Shown: positions 52,175 to 62,080, counted from the stretch's first letter. The stretch: 64,000 nt of DNA from Erwinia sp. E_sp_B01_1 (GCF_036865545.1 NZ_CP142208.1:2108001-2172000), one strand, 5' to 3'. Made by a program: numbers and translations. The notes: generated by a model from the letters alone, not told the origin.

Positions 52175-53377
52175 ATGTCTGATTTATTAGCAGTATCGCG
52201 CAAAGTTGCCTGGTCCAGGGTTCTGACCCTGGCCGTCGCCGCATTTATCTTTAACACCACCGAATATATTCCCGTAGGGCTGCTGACTGACATTGGCACC
52301 AGCTTCGGGATGGCGTCCTCTCAGGCTGGCATAATGCTGACCCTCTATGCCTGGATTGTGGCACTGATGTCACTGCCGCTGATGCTGGCCACCAGCCACA
52401 TTAACCGCCGGTCGCTGCTGATGGTGCTTTTTGCCCTGTTCGCAGGTAGCCATCTGCTGTCGTTTTTTGCCTGGAACTTTGATGTGCTGCTAATCAGCCG
52501 CGCAGGGGTAGCCCTCGCTCATGCGCTGTTCTGGTCAATCACGGCTTCGCTGGCGGTAAGGCTGGCTCCGGCAGGGAAACGCGCACAGGCTTTGAGCCTG
52601 CTGGCAATGGCTACTGCACTGGCGTCAGTACTGGGACTGCCTTTGGGCAGGATTATCGGACAACTCTTTGGCTGGCGCGTAACGTTCCTGATTATTGGCG
52701 GCACGGCGATGATCCTGCTGGCTGCCATCGTCCGGGTAATGCCTTCGGTCAAATCAGAACACTCAGGCTCGCTGAAGAATTTACCTGCGCTGATGCGTCG
52801 TCCTGCGCTGATGGGAATCTATGCGCTGACGGTGGCGGTTGTAACGGCACACTTCACCGCGTTCACCTATATCGAGCCGTTTGTGGTTAACGTGGCCGGG
52901 TTCACTGAAGGTTTTGCCACGCTGCTGCTGTTCCTGATCGGCATTGCCGGGATTGCAGGCAGCCTGATTTTCAGCCGGTTGGGCGACCGCAACCCCTCTA
53001 ATTTGCTGACGGCATCTATTGCGGTACTTTCAGTCTGTCTGCTGGTCCTGCTTCCGGCCTCAGCCAGCCACGCGGGTACGGCAACAGTGAGTATGCTGTG
53101 GGGCATGGCCTTTATGATTATCGGCATGAGTTTACAGATGAAAGTGCTGACGTTAGCGCCGGATGCCACTGACGTCGCTATGGCGTTATATTCCGGCATC
53201 GTCAATATTGGCATTGGTGCCGGTGCGCTGATGGGTAACAAAGTCAGCCTGGAGATGAGTGTCTCTTCGGTGGGGTATGTGGCTGCCGTGCCGGCGATTG
53301 CCGGGTTGATTTGGGCGGGAGTGATGTTCCGCAAATGGCCCTCAACGGCGGCTTCCAGCACTGCCACTGAATCCTGA
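52175..53377 (+). CDS. sotB: Sugar efflux transporter SotB (YdeA)
   Basis: 400-aa MFS exporter with twelve helices, the orthologue of E. coli SotB, which expels arabinose and other sugars or IPTG to avoid sugar stress. Near-identical stretches include [62 protein letters not shown] and [21 protein letters not shown] motifs. AGGAGC precedes the ATG. A perfect CRP site upstream links it to carbon catabolite control. It is followed by a strong terminator. Confidence 0.9.
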   Translation: MSDLLAVSRKVAWSRVLTLAVAAFIFNTTEYIPVGLLTDIGTSFGMASSQAGIMLTLYAWIVALMSLPLMLATSHINRRSLLMVLFALFAGSHLLSFFAWNFDVLLISRAGVALAHALFWSITASLAVRLAPAGKRAQALSLLAMATALASVLGLPLGRIIGQLFGWRVTFLIIGGTAMILLAAIVRVMPSVKSEHSGSLKNLPALMRRPALMGIYALTVAVVTAHFTAFTYIEPFVVNVAGFTEGFATLLLFLIGIAGIAGSLIFSRLGDRNPSNLLTASIAVLSVCLLVLLPASASHAGTATVSMLWGMAFMIIGMSLQMKVLTLAPDATDVAMALYSGIVNIGIGAGALMGNKVSLEMSVSSVGYVAAVPAIAGLIWAGVMFRKWPSTAASSTATES

Positions 53378-53385
53378 CCCTGATG

Positions 53386-53417
53386 GGCTCCTCATGAAAA
53401 CCATGAGGAGCCATTTT
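53386..53417 (+). terminator. sotB terminator
   Basis: GGCTCCTCATG-AAAAC-CATGAGGAGCC, a perfect 11-bp stem, then ATTTTAAG. Confidence 0.85.
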
Positions 53418-53502
53418 AAGCGCAGTCCGTAATCCTGTTTGATATTTTTACGGGATTACCGATCGTTAAATCTGGCTGGATGAGTTCTCTGAACAGCCCC
53501 TG

Positions 53503-54174
53503 TTACCAGCTAAGCTGATTACCGGCATAATCAATATAATGATGGCCGCCTTTTCCAGACCACAATGCTATCTGGTCCACAATGCCGCTGGTGCTCTGCT
53601 CAACGGTCAGCGTGGCGCTTTCGCCGCCCATATCTGTCTGCACCCAACCCGGATGAATGTTCAGCAAAGTCTGCCCGCTGGAGAGGCGATCTTTCAGCTC
53701 GCGCGAAAGCATATTCAGTGCCGCTTTACTGGCTGAATAGAGGGGGTAAGTAGCGGTGGGGTTTTCAGTCAGGCTGGCAAGCTGAGACGTCATCAGCGCC
53801 AGAGTGCCATTTTGTTGAGAGAGCAGGGGAAGAAGCTCTGAAGCGCAACGCACCGGAGAGATAGCGTTAGTCAGGAACAGTGAGCTAAGCTCATCATCTT
53901 TCGCCCGATCAAGATTTTGGTGGTCCGGACCAAACATACCCGCGTTAATAAAAATCAGATCAAAGGACTGCTCTTCAATCTCATTTTTAAGTGTCTCACG
54001 CTGAGTGGGTTCATTAATATCCACGGTCAGCCAGTGGATCCCTGAATCTGAAACCGGGGCCGAATTACGGGTAGTTGCTGAGACATTCCAGCCGCGCTGA
54101 GCCAGCGTGTTCGCCAGTCCCAGACCAATCCCACGCGAAGCACCGATGATTAACGCCTGTTTTGAAGTTTCCAT
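53503..54174 (-). CDS. Short-chain dehydrogenase/reductase
   Basis: 223-aa classical-type SDR. The cofactor motif GASRGIG is at residues 11-17, NAG near 77, and the catalytic YSASK (Tyr-x3-Lys) near 146-150; the substrate loop contains HPGWVQTDMGG near 173. It is of the short, YciK/FabG-like type lacking strong substrate clues. AAGGA precedes the ATG. It reads toward sotB and is separate from the katN operon by a terminator at its upstream side. Confidence 0.82.
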   Translation of the reverse strand: METSKQALIIGASRGIGLGLANTLAQRGWNVSATTRNSAPVSDSGIHWLTVDINEPTQRETLKNEIEEQSFDLIFINAGMFGPDHQNLDRAKDDELSSLFLTNAISPVRCASELLPLLSQQNGTLALMTSQLASLTENPTATYPLYSASKAALNMLSRELKDRLSSGQTLLNIHPGWVQTDMGGESATLTVEQSTSGIVDQIALWSGKGGHHYIDYAGNQLSW

Positions 54175-54292
54175 AAGTTATCCTTTCAGTGAGAAAAAAC
54201 GTTGCCAACACTGTAGCAGGTTATCGAAAGCGGGTTTGTCCTCAGGAGCGACGCCCCAGCGATGCTATCCCTGCAAAGCAGGCAACAGACGG

Positions 54293-54318
54293 CCAAAAAA
54301 AACCTCCATCAGGAGGTT
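54293..54318 (-). terminator. katN operon terminator
   Basis: AACCTCC-ATCA-GGAGGTT with eight T on the minus strand. It lies about 90 bp after the 75-aa gene and closes the yciF-yciE-katN unit. Confidence 0.88.
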
Positions 54319-54406
54319 TAAAGATTCGTTACAGTGGCAATCACTCTATTGTTTGTCAGTCAGGGCTGAAAGAAGTTCAATAAATTTCAGGGTTTACAGT
54401 CGCTGA

Positions 54407-54634
54407 TTACCGTTGTTTGGTTTCTGAAGGGATCAAAATGACCTTTTTAAGGGCATTAACGTGCCGTTCAAAATCCTTGTGCACTTCAGGACTGCTGAAA
54501 TTTACCGAAGCATTACCGTCCTCATCAATGAGGATCCTTTCGCCTTCTTCCTGAGCCTCTCGCATATCCGCTCGCGACATGACGTCAAGCAAGCGTTCAG
54601 GACTGCTGAACAGGCTTCTTATCAATCTGAACAT
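54407..54634 (-). CDS. Small acidic protein of unknown function at the end of the katN operon
   Basis: 75-aa soluble protein with no signal peptide. It begins MFRLIRSLFSSPERLLDVMSRADMREAQEEGERILIDEDGNASVNF and ends with basic residues (KKVILIPSETKQR). I do not recognise the family. It is 48 bp after katN on the same strand, ahead of a strong terminator, so it is probably co-transcribed with the ferritin-like and catalase genes. Its composition and position argue for a real gene. A role in the stress-protection unit is only inferred. Confidence 0.6.
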   Translation of the reverse strand: MFRLIRSLFSSPERLLDVMSRADMREAQEEGERILIDEDGNASVNFSSPEVHKDFERHVNALKKVILIPSETKQR

Positions 54635-54682
54635 GACTTGTCTCTGTATTCAGGCGGTTTGCCACCGCCACTAAAAAGAAAA

Positions 54683-55594
54683 TTATTTTTGCGGTTTGGT
54701 CAGATCTGTACTGGCCGCTTCGTTCTCGATCGGTGGAACAGATCCGAGATCCGTGCCGGTCACTGGGTTGACGGAAGGATCTGAAGCTGTACGCAGCGCC
54801 ATGGCGTCCAGATTAGCTTTTTGATCGGCCGGAAGCATCACGCTTGCACTGCCGTCACCGCCATCCACCGCCGGGGCAGGGTTAGCAACGTAGTCAAAGT
54901 TTTGATCCGAATTCCAGCTACCACGCACCTCACCGCCTTCAGACATATTGTAGTAAACCCCTGCATACTGCTCGACAGGAGGAAGTTTACCCGGCGGGAA
55001 GTTGTTGCGGATCGAATACAACGCTTTCTCGAAGGACATCTGATGGGCGACTTCACGGGTCATCAGGAAGCCAAGGGCATCTTTAACACCGGGATCGTCC
55101 GTCATATTGATCAGGCGTTCATACAGGATTTTGGCACGGGCTTCGGCCGCAATATTTGAGCGCAAATCTGCGGTGACTTCACCAATGGTATCGATATAGG
55201 CTGCAGTCCAGGGTACACCGGCTGAGTTGGTCAGCGGTGGACCACCGCCGTAAAGCAGCGCCGTAAGGTGGCTGTCATTGCCATTGCCGGTAATCGAACG
55301 GTAGAGATCGCCTTCTTTCTCCGTGCCTTCAGCCAGATCGCCTTTAGCACCTTTATTCAGCATGCCGACCAGTGAACCAATGATCTCCAGGTGGCTCAGC
55401 TCTTCAGTGGCAATGTCCATCAGCATATCTTTCCGGCCTGGATCATCATCGCCCAGCCCCTGGGTGAAATAGCGACAGGCTGCAGCCAGTTCACCCTGCG
55501 GGCCACCAAACTGCTCCAGTAATAAATTAGCAAGGCCCGGATTGGGACCGGCCACGCGTACGGTGTACTGCAATTGTTTTACGTGTCTGAACAT
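54683..55594 (-). CDS. katN: Manganese catalase KatN
   Basis: 303-aa dimanganese catalase that dismutates hydrogen peroxide without haem. The four-helix bundle carries ligand glutamates and histidines in GGPQGELAAACRYFTQGLGDDDPGRKDMLMDIATEELSHLE near residues 30-71 and REVAHQMSFEKALY near 185. The C-terminal 70 residues form the usual extended tail. GGAG precedes the ATG. The operon is yciF-yciE-katN as in Salmonella; there the genes belong to the sigma-S stress regulon, which would also fit here. Confidence 0.92.
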   Translation of the reverse strand: MFRHVKQLQYTVRVAGPNPGLANLLLEQFGGPQGELAAACRYFTQGLGDDDPGRKDMLMDIATEELSHLEIIGSLVGMLNKGAKGDLAEGTEKEGDLYRSITGNGNDSHLTALLYGGGPPLTNSAGVPWTAAYIDTIGEVTADLRSNIAAEARAKILYERLINMTDDPGVKDALGFLMTREVAHQMSFEKALYSIRNNFPPGKLPPVEQYAGVYYNMSEGGEVRGSWNSDQNFDYVANPAPAVDGGDGSASVMLPADQKANLDAMALRTASDPSVNPVTGTDLGSVPPIENEAASTDLTKPQK

Positions 55595-55662
55595 AGCTCA
55601 CTCCAATAGGTTATAAGTACCACTGGCCTGCCTCATGGCAGGCCTTCCGCCGGTGTCGCGGT

Positions 55663-56169
55663 TTATTTTTTAGCTTCCACACCGTCTGCGGCAGAGCGCA
55701 CCATAAATTGTTCAGTGACATCAGGAAGATGCTGTAGCGCCCAGTCGGCCATAGCAACTTCCTGCTCACGGATTTGCTCAAAAATCCGTGCACCTTCACG
55801 ATCGCCAACCAGCTCAGCCGCTGCAATCAGCGAGGTGTAGCTGGCAATTTCAAGATTTTCAAAAACGTAACCGCTGATCGCGCCTTTGACCACTTCATCT
55901 TCAGCCATCATGCCGCCCATCGCCTGACCAAAAGCGGACAGTTTGCCCATGGTGTCTTTAAGCGTGGAGCTGGAGGTGTCGTAACGGTCGATAACTGACT
56001 GCACAAGCGCCTGGTGCTGGCGGGTTTCATCAATGTGCTGTTGAAGTCTGGCTTTTAAGTCAGGGTAGTGTTCCAGCCGGGAAGCCATTTTTTCAAGCAT
56101 GCTTTCAGCCTGTTTTTCCATGGCATGGGCGTCTCTGACCCAGTCAAGATAGTTCTCTTCGTGTGTCAT
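55663..56169 (-). CDS. yciE: Ferritin-like protein YciE (DUF892)
   Basis: 168-aa DUF892 protein with a ferritin-like four-helix bundle; probable iron-binding stress protein. It begins MTHEENYLDWVRDAHAMEKQAESMLEKMASRLEHYPDLKARLQQHIDET and has ENLEIASYTSLIAAAELVGD near residue 111, carrying the Glu/His metal-site pattern. AGAGG lies before the ATG. It follows yciF after about 90 bp and precedes katN. The function of the family is unproven. Confidence 0.88.
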   Translation of the reverse strand: MTHEENYLDWVRDAHAMEKQAESMLEKMASRLEHYPDLKARLQQHIDETRQHQALVQSVIDRYDTSSSTLKDTMGKLSAFGQAMGGMMAEDEVVKGAISGYVFENLEIASYTSLIAAAELVGDREGARIFEQIREQEVAMADWALQHLPDVTEQFMVRSAADGVEAKK

Positions 56170-56259
56170 GATTTACCTCTAAGTTAACAATGCCCACTCA
56201 GGTAACAAGTTATCGTTATCCGGATAATGCGGGCCTGATCACTGATAAAAGTGTTGGCC

Positions 56260-56736
56260 TTAAGCCTGGCTTTCAGCAATGACCGTGAGTTTCTGGTCGG
56301 TGGACTTTTCTTCTTCAAGCGTCTCAGCGAGCAATTTAGCTGCCTGGGTGTAACCGAGCTTGGTGGCCAACGCTACCAGGGTGCCGTAAGTAGCAATTTC
56401 GTAGTGTTCGACCTTTTGCGCTGCGCCAATCAGCCCCGCATCGCGTACCGGACCGGCTTCCACGGAGTCGATAATTTCCTGAGCTTCCTCAGCCAGGCCT
56501 TCAAGCGCATGACATTTCATCCGTTTGATTTTCACGCCATCGGTACTTTCAACCAGCTGATCCAGACGTTCAATCTGGCCCTGGGTTTCCTCAAGATGCT
56601 GTTTAAAGGCGGCAACCAGTTTTTCATCTGTTGCCGCACGCGCCATTTTTGGTAATGCACGCGTAATCTGCTTTTCAGCACTGTAAATGTCTGAAAGGTC
56701 GTGAATAAATAAGTCTTCTAATGTTTTGATGGTCAT
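56260..56736 (-). CDS. yciF: Ferritin-like protein YciF (DUF892)
   Basis: 158-aa DUF892 protein of ferritin fold, paralogue of YciE. It begins MTIKTLEDLFIHDLSDIYSAEKQITRALPKMARAA and contains KVEHYEIATYGTLVALATKLG near residue 108 with the Glu/His metal ligands. GGAG precedes the ATG. It is the first gene of the katN unit. The usual upstream neighbour yciG, a small Gly-rich protein, is not visible. Confidence 0.9.
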   Translation of the reverse strand: MTIKTLEDLFIHDLSDIYSAEKQITRALPKMARAATDEKLVAAFKQHLEETQGQIERLDQLVESTDGVKIKRMKCHALEGLAEEAQEIIDSVEAGPVRDAGLIGAAQKVEHYEIATYGTLVALATKLGYTQAAKLLAETLEEEKSTDQKLTVIAESQA

Positions 56737-57578
56737 CTTCTTCTCCGAAAACTGTTTTTAATTACGCAAGGGGTAGAGCGAGATAATCGGCTATCACCTC
56801 AAAAATAATAGTCAATAACGCCGGAAGCGGATGAGTAATGGGGGTAAAAAAGTAACATTAAGATTATTCCTAGCGGCCTAAATAATATTTCAATTTTTTG
56901 AAAGCGAGAACGGCGATGCAAATCTGGCGGGAACTTGTACCTCGAAATAATAGCTGTACAGGTAAGCGGCAGGGCTTGTTTTCAGGTCCGGATGAATATT
57001 GACCTTATTGTGACTGGAAATCGTGCCCTGAATGTAAGCAGGTGTAAGTTCAGGGCTAATGAATAATATAATCTGCTCAAAAAAAGAGGGTTGAAAAAGT
57101 ATCAATTTAGCATGATCGCGGGGCTATAAATTTCTTTTAAATCAGGTATATAAGTGATTGATTTATTAATTGAGTTAGTTGGTGTTTATCTGAAGGCATC
57201 CCCCTGAAATAAAATAATCAGTATGGGAGGAATGATACGGCATGGGTAGTTGAATCAATTCAGGAATAATAGCGAATGTTTTTTAAGGTGTGGCTGTTTT
57301 CAGGTTGAAAGGGAGATTTTGTTGGCGCAACTTAACAAAACATTCGACCAAAAAAATTTCAGTCTGATACTTTATCTTTGCGTAAAAAGGGACTACAGGC
57401 TTGAGAGATCAGAAGGAAAACATTTCCTACCGGTGGGGAATTAAAAAAAATTAACAGAAAGAAAGAGGGAAAGCGGAAAAGTTTTTTCTCTCTGACGAAA
57501 ATATTATCCTCCGGTGATACGCCAGTAAAACTGTGATGCGCTGTTTTGACTGGCGTAACAGGGATGATTAACTGTCTG
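56737..57578. other. 842-bp AT-rich region without genes
   Basis: Between yciF and idnD I see only short unsupported frames (e.g. 71 codons on the minus strand at 56890-57105). It must hold the katN-operon promoter at its left end and ends with a large hairpin (57519-57556) after idnD. No yciG, RNA gene or repeat is recognisable, and composition is markedly AT-rich from about 56880 to 57480. Confidence 0.5.
57519..57556. terminator. Long hairpin downstream of idnD
   Basis: ACGCCAGT pairs with ACTGGCGT and the adjacent AAAAC with GTTTT, with one bulge and an 11-nt loop, 23 bp after the idnD stop. No T tract follows on the minus strand, so termination strength is uncertain. Confidence 0.55.
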
Positions 57579-58619
57579 TTAACTGAACGTTAATTGCACC
57601 TTAGCTGCCTGACTTTTATCGCTGGCCATCTCCAGTGCTTTAACCACATCCTGCTGTGGAAACTCCGCAGAAAGCAGCGGCAGGGGATTAATTCGTCCAC
57701 TCTCCAGCCAGCGAACCGCAATCTCAAACTCATTGATAAAGCGGAAAGAACCTGCCAGCTCAATCTCTTTGGTAAGAAGCGATCCAAGGGGAAAATCAAC
57801 GGAGGCAGCACCCATTCCCAGTTGAACGATTCGTCCTTTAGGACGAGTAAAACTCACGGTTGAGGCAATGGCCGCAGGCGAGCCGGAGGCTTCAAAGCAG
57901 ACGTCAAAGTAACCGCCGTTTTCCTGCCAGTGGCTCAGGGTGGAGAGATCGCTGGGATCGGCAACGCTGGATGCGCCCATCTCAAGCGCCAGCGCACGGC
58001 AGCGCTCGCTCATATCGGTGGCAACAATTTCAGAGGCACCTGCGGCAAAAGCTGAGGCAATGACCAGACAGCCAATGGGACCGGAACCGGTGACCAGCAC
58101 TTTTTTACCGACCAAATCCCCCGCCTGGTGAACTGCGTGTAAGGCCACCGCCAGCGGCTCGGCAAAGGCAATCACCCTCGACTCGGCTTGATCTGAATAT
58201 GTCACACACTGGGCAGGGGTAACGGCAACGTAGCTGGCGAAACCTCCCTGCACATGGGGGAAGAACTGCGCACTGCCCATGAATTTCATGGTTCTGCAAA
58301 GGTTCTGTTTACCGGAGAGGCAAAATTCGCAGTGATTACAGGGATGCGAAGGATTGACCGCCACACGCTGGCCTGGCTGAAGCCCGCTTTGGGGCGGTGC
58401 TGCGGCTATGCGGCCGACAAATTCATGGCCCAGTGTCATCGGCTCTTTAAGCACCGACATCCCTGCGCGGCCATGCTGGAAATAGTGGATGTCAGATCCA
58501 CAAATTCCGCCGCGTTCCACCTGGACCAGTACCTGGTCATCCCCGCATTCCAGCGTACGCTGCTGGTTACTAACTTGATAAGCAGCCGTAACCACACTGG
58601 CAATAATCTCTTGTTTCAT
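57579..58619 (-). CDS. idnD: L-idonate 5-dehydrogenase-like zinc dehydrogenase IdnD
   Basis: 346-aa zinc medium-chain dehydrogenase converting L-idonate to 5-ketogluconate (E. coli IdnD 343). The catalytic-zinc region GICGSDIHYFQHG is at about 38-50 with GHEFVGR near 64; the structural zinc cysteines are CNHCEFCLSGKQNLC at about 94-108. The Rossmann motif is GSGPIGCL near 178. FRFINEFEIAVRWL and the ending KAAKVQL-like region match IdnD. The idn regulator, transporter and IdnO are not adjacent, so it may act on another polyol. It is followed by a hairpin. Confidence 0.8.
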   Translation of the reverse strand: MKQEIIASVVTAAYQVSNQQRTLECGDDQVLVQVERGGICGSDIHYFQHGRAGMSVLKEPMTLGHEFVGRIAAAPPQSGLQPGQRVAVNPSHPCNHCEFCLSGKQNLCRTMKFMGSAQFFPHVQGGFASYVAVTPAQCVTYSDQAESRVIAFAEPLAVALHAVHQAGDLVGKKVLVTGSGPIGCLVIASAFAAGASEIVATDMSERCRALALEMGASSVADPSDLSTLSHWQENGGYFDVCFEASGSPAAIASTVSFTRPKGRIVQLGMGAASVDFPLGSLLTKEIELAGSFRFINEFEIAVRWLESGRINPLPLLSAEFPQQDVVKALEMASDKSQAAKVQLTFS

Positions 58620-58815
58620 GACAAATCCTCAAATCCGGACAGGGAGTTCAGCAGTCATAAAAGCGTAGTTGAAGTCCGTCGACAATAACGTGAACCCACA
58701 AGGATTACGGGCTGATAAAGAGCTAAGCCAGCTCGACTTCAGGTATTGCCAGCCGCAGGGGGAGTGGAGGGCGGGGCTACAGGGGGCCGCAGGCGTGCGG
58801 CTGGAAGAGGGGGCA

Positions 58816-59646
58816 TTAAAGCAGCATCGGCAGGGTAACGCTGGCGGTTTCCTGGCTGCGCCTGGCATAGGCCGGATCGCATTTAAGTAACGACATCACT
58901 ACCAGCTCCACCAGCAGCATCACGCCCACTTTGGAGTTCAGCGCCCCGGCGGTAAAGGGGCCTTCTGGTTTTGCGGCAACCAGCACCACATCGGCCAGAT
59001 TCGCCAGCGGACTGCGCGAGGTATTGCTCATCACGATGATTTTGCTGTCGCGTTTTTTCGCCTGCTCAACGACATAAAGCACGTCTCTGGTGGAACCGGA
59101 GCTGGAGATGGCGAGGGTGACATCGCCCTGCGTCAGGCTGATACAGTTCATTGCGGCGGAATGGATATCGGTAAATGCCTGAGACGGAATACCCAGACGC
59201 ATCAGCTTATAGTGCAGGTAATCGCCGACGGTCGCACTGGCAGCAATACCGAAAATCTGGATCTGGCGGGCATGATGGATAAGTGCCGCCGCGGTTTCCA
59301 GGTCCTGGCGCTTAATCAGCTTGCCAGTGTCATGCAGCGAGAGGGCGCATTCATCAATCAGGGTGGCAATATCATCGCGTTCGCCCTCAACGGGAGCCGG
59401 AGAAGATTGCTGAATATCAAACGCCAGCGCCATTTTAAATTCGGTAAACCCCTTACAGCCAAGATGCCGGCATAACCGTGTAATGCTGGCCTCACTGGTC
59501 TGGCTCTCGCGTGCAAGTTCCGTGATGGTCATATAGAGCACCCGTTCTGCGTGCTGAGCAACAAACCCGCCCAGTTTCTGCAACGTCGGGCTGAGCCCCG
59601 GCATATCGAGCCTCAGGTTCAACAGTACGTTCTCTTTGTCGTTCAT
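58816..59646 (-). CDS. MurR/RpiR-family regulator
   Basis: 276-aa sugar-phosphate-responsive repressor. The N-terminal HTH_6 domain covers about residues 1-80 (ITELARESQTSEASITRLCRHLGCKGFTEFKMAL) and the SIS sugar-isomerase-like effector domain about 120-250, with IQIFGIAASATVGDYLHYKLMRLG and ISSSGSTRDVLYVVEQAKKRDSKIIVMSN. It is divergent from the EIICB-nanE operon and probably controls it. By analogy with MurR/NanR-type members the inducer may be an N-acetylhexosamine phosphate. It has no clear link to idnD downstream. Confidence 0.85.
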   Translation of the reverse strand: MNDKENVLLNLRLDMPGLSPTLQKLGGFVAQHAERVLYMTITELARESQTSEASITRLCRHLGCKGFTEFKMALAFDIQQSSPAPVEGERDDIATLIDECALSLHDTGKLIKRQDLETAAALIHHARQIQIFGIAASATVGDYLHYKLMRLGIPSQAFTDIHSAAMNCISLTQGDVTLAISSSGSTRDVLYVVEQAKKRDSKIIVMSNTSRSPLANLADVVLVAAKPEGPFTAGALNSKVGVMLLVELVVMSLLKCDPAYARRSQETASVTLPMLL

Positions 59647-59744
59647 CCGATCCTCTTTTCTTCCCTGATGGGAGGGTAAGTGTGGCCTGCGTGCAGGAGA
59701 TTCTCCAGCGGATTATACATTTTGTGGAGATAATCAAATCCTAT

Positions 59745-59790
59745 GAAAATAATTATTTTCTTATGATTGATGTGTGATAAAAATTATCAC
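59745..59790. promoter_or_regulatory. Two palindromes between rpiR-type and PTS genes
   Basis: GAAAATAATTATTTTC (59745-59760) is a perfect 16-bp palindrome and GTGATAA-AAA-TTATCAC (59774-59790) a perfect 7-bp inverted repeat. Both lie within 75 bp of the EIICB start. They are candidate operators for the RpiR-family protein. Confidence 0.55.
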
Positions 59791-59819
59791 CACAGTCAAT
59801 TCCATTGAGGAAAATTTTC

Positions 59820-61382
59820 ATGTCGATATTTCGCAGCAGTGGCGAGAGTGTCTGGTTTGAAAAAGCACAGCGCTTTGGCAAGTCATTCATGTTGCCGATC
59901 GCGGTGCTACCGGCAGCAGGTTTGTTACTCGGTATCGGCGGCGCGCTCTCCAATCCGAATACCCTGACCGCTTATCCCTTCCTCAATATCGCCTGGCTAC
60001 AGGGTATTTTTGCGGTGATGAGCAGTGCCGGAACCGTGGTCTTTGCCAATCTGGCCGTGCTGTTTGCCGTGGGTGTGGCTGTCGGCCTGGCACGCAGTGA
60101 TAAAGGCACGGCCGGGCTGGCCTCGTTACTGGCGTTCCTGGTGATGAACGCCACCATCAACGCGTTGCTGACGCTGACGGGAAAGCTGGCCGCCACGAAC
60201 CCGGGTGCGGTGGGTCAGGGCACCACGCTGGGGATTCAGACGCTGGAGACCGGCGTCTTCGGTGGGGTGGTTGTCGGGCTGGTCAGTGCCTGGCTTCATC
60301 AGCGCTATAACAAAAAGTCCCTGCCGCAATTTCTGGGTTTTTTCGGCGGTTCAAGGTTTGTCCCGATAGTCTGTTCCTTCGCCGGGATTCTGCTGGGTGG
60401 CGTGATGGTGGTGATCTGGCCCCATTTTCAGAAAATCATCTTCGGTCTTGGCGGGCTGGTGGATCAAACAGGCTATATCGGCACCTTCCTCTACGGCTTT
60501 ATCCTGAGAATGCTGGGGCCGCTGGGGTTACACCATATCTTCTATCTGCCGTTCTGGACCACCGCGCTGGGCGGCAGTGAAATGATTAACGGCCATCTGG
60601 TTGAGGGAACGCAACGGATTTTCTTTGCGCAACTGGCCGATCCCACCACCACCCAGTTCTATGCCGGTACATCCCGCTTTATGTCCGGGCGCTTTATTAC
60701 CATGATGTTTGGCCTGCTGGGAGCCTGCCTGGCGATGTATCACACCGCGAAGCCTGAGAACAAAAAGCGTGTGGGCGGCCTGTTACTGTCAGCGGCGCTC
60801 ACCTCGTTTCTGACCGGGATCACCGAACCCATCGAATTTTCATTCCTGTTTATCGCGCCGCTGCTTTATGTCCTGCACGCCTTTTTCGATGGCCTTGCCT
60901 TTATGCTGGCACACATGCTGCACATCACCATCGGGCAGACATTTTCCGGGGGGTTTATCGATTTTATCCTGTTCGGCGTATTGCAGGGCGAAGCCAAGAC
61001 GCACTGGATGCTGGTGCCGCTGGTCGGCATTCCCTGGTTCTTTCTTTATTACTATTCGTTCCGCTACCTGATCACCCGTTTCAGGTTGAAAACGCCGGGC
61101 AGGGAAGATGACACCTCATCCACTGCGCCCAACGTAAAAGTGACAGGGTCACGCGCATCTCAGGTGATTACTGCCCTGGGCGGGGAAACCAACATAGCGG
61201 AGCTGGACTGCTGCGCCACAAGATTACGGGTGACGGTTCACGACGCCGGGCGGGTGGATGAAGCGCAGTTAAAACAGACCGGCGCGCGTGCCGTGGTACA
61301 GCATGGCAAAGGGATTCAGGTTATTTATGGTCCCCATGTGACGGTAATCAAGAATGAAATTGAGGAGATGTTAGCCATATGA
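59820..61382 (+). CDS. PTS EIICB permease, glucose/N-acetylglucosamine superfamily
   Basis: 520-aa phosphotransferase permease. The EIIC membrane domain runs about residues 20-400, with [26 protein letters not shown] and the substrate motif [26 protein letters not shown] near 335. The EIIB domain is about 440-520; the phosphorylated Cys lies in [10 protein letters not shown] near 468. There is no EIIA domain, so EIIA-Glc (Crr) probably supplies phosphate. GAGGA precedes ATG 59820. It is coupled to nanE by an ATGA overlap. The substrate is inferred to be an N-acetylhexosamine such as ManNAc; MalX-like or glucoside import is possible. Confidence 0.82.
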   Translation: MSIFRSSGESVWFEKAQRFGKSFMLPIAVLPAAGLLLGIGGALSNPNTLTAYPFLNIAWLQGIFAVMSSAGTVVFANLAVLFAVGVAVGLARSDKGTAGLASLLAFLVMNATINALLTLTGKLAATNPGAVGQGTTLGIQTLETGVFGGVVVGLVSAWLHQRYNKKSLPQFLGFFGGSRFVPIVCSFAGILLGGVMVVIWPHFQKIIFGLGGLVDQTGYIGTFLYGFILRMLGPLGLHHIFYLPFWTTALGGSEMINGHLVEGTQRIFFAQLADPTTTQFYAGTSRFMSGRFITMMFGLLGACLAMYHTAKPENKKRVGGLLLSAALTSFLTGITEPIEFSFLFIAPLLYVLHAFFDGLAFMLAHMLHITIGQTFSGGFIDFILFGVLQGEAKTHWMLVPLVGIPWFFLYYYSFRYLITRFRLKTPGREDDTSSTAPNVKVTGSRASQVITALGGETNIAELDCCATRLRVTVHDAGRVDEAQLKQTGARAVVQHGKGIQVIYGPHVTVIKNEIEEMLAI

Positions 61383-62080
61383 ATCGTTCGATGCTGAAAA
61401 CTGTTCAGGGGCAGCTGATAGTGTCTTGTCAGGCACTGGAAGATGAGCCGCTGCACAGTGATTTTATCATGAGCCGGATGGCCCTGGCGGCGCATCAGGG
61501 AGGGGCTGCCGCTATCCGGGCGAACAGCCAGCAGGATATCAAAGCGATAAAGCAGCTGGTGGATCTGCCGGTGATCGGCATTCTGAAGAGGAATTATGCT
61601 GGCAGTGAGGTCTATATCACCGCAACGCTGCGTGAAGTGGAAGAGCTGATGGTAGCTGCACCAGAAATGATTGCCCTTGATGCCACTTCCCATTCCCGCC
61701 CGGATGGCGTGCCGCTGGAACAGCTGGTCAGTGATATCCGAAGGCTTTATCCGCAGCTATTGCTGATGGCTGATATTGCCACGCCTGAAGAAGCGCGCAC
61801 GGCCTCGGCGCTGGGCTTTGACTGCATCGGCACCACGCTGCACGGCTACACCCGCGAAACGTCCGGTAAAATGCTGCCTGAGGATGACTTTGCCTTTCTG
61901 CGCGAGGTGCTGTCCGTGGTGGAAAAACCGGTGATCGCCGAGGGTAACATTACCACCCCGGCGATGATGGCCAGATGTCTGGCCCTGGGGGCACATGCCG
62001 TGGTGGTTGGCGGGGCCATTACCCGGCCTCAGCAAATCACCGCCCGGTTTGTGGCGGCGTTGCCTGGCGGGATGCGCTGA
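61379..62080 (+). CDS. nanE: N-acetylmannosamine-6-phosphate 2-epimerase NanE
   Basis: 233-aa TIM-barrel enzyme converting ManNAc-6-phosphate to GlcNAc-6-phosphate, feeding nagAB. Characteristic blocks are [14 protein letters not shown] near residue 13, [10 protein letters not shown] near 41, [20 protein letters not shown] near 61, [15 protein letters not shown] near 98 and [11 protein letters not shown] near 182. The ATG overlaps the EIICB stop by 4 bp. No nanA, nanK or nanT is adjacent: PTS uptake already phosphorylates ManNAc, so a kinase is not needed. This argues that the PTS carries ManNAc. Confidence 0.9.
   Translation: MNRSMLKTVQGQLIVSCQALEDEPLHSDFIMSRMALAAHQGGAAAIRANSQQDIKAIKQLVDLPVIGILKRNYAGSEVYITATLREVEELMVAAPEMIALDATSHSRPDGVPLEQLVSDIRRLYPQLLLMADIATPEEARTASALGFDCIGTTLHGYTRETSGKMLPEDDFAFLREVLSVVEKPVIAEGNITTPAMMARCLALGAHAVVVGGAITRPQQITARFVAALPGGMR

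Noticed and set aside
56890..57444. Short frames (64-71 codons) in the AT-rich gap between yciF and idnD
   Set aside because: They lack ribosome sites and have low-complexity composition; no homologue is recognisable.
58620..58815. GC-rich inverted repeats between idnD and the RpiR-type gene as a possible attenuator
   Set aside because: Several overlapping GC-rich stems are possible (e.g. GCCGCA/TGCGGC near 58790) but none has a T tract or a consistent partner, so no function is assigned.
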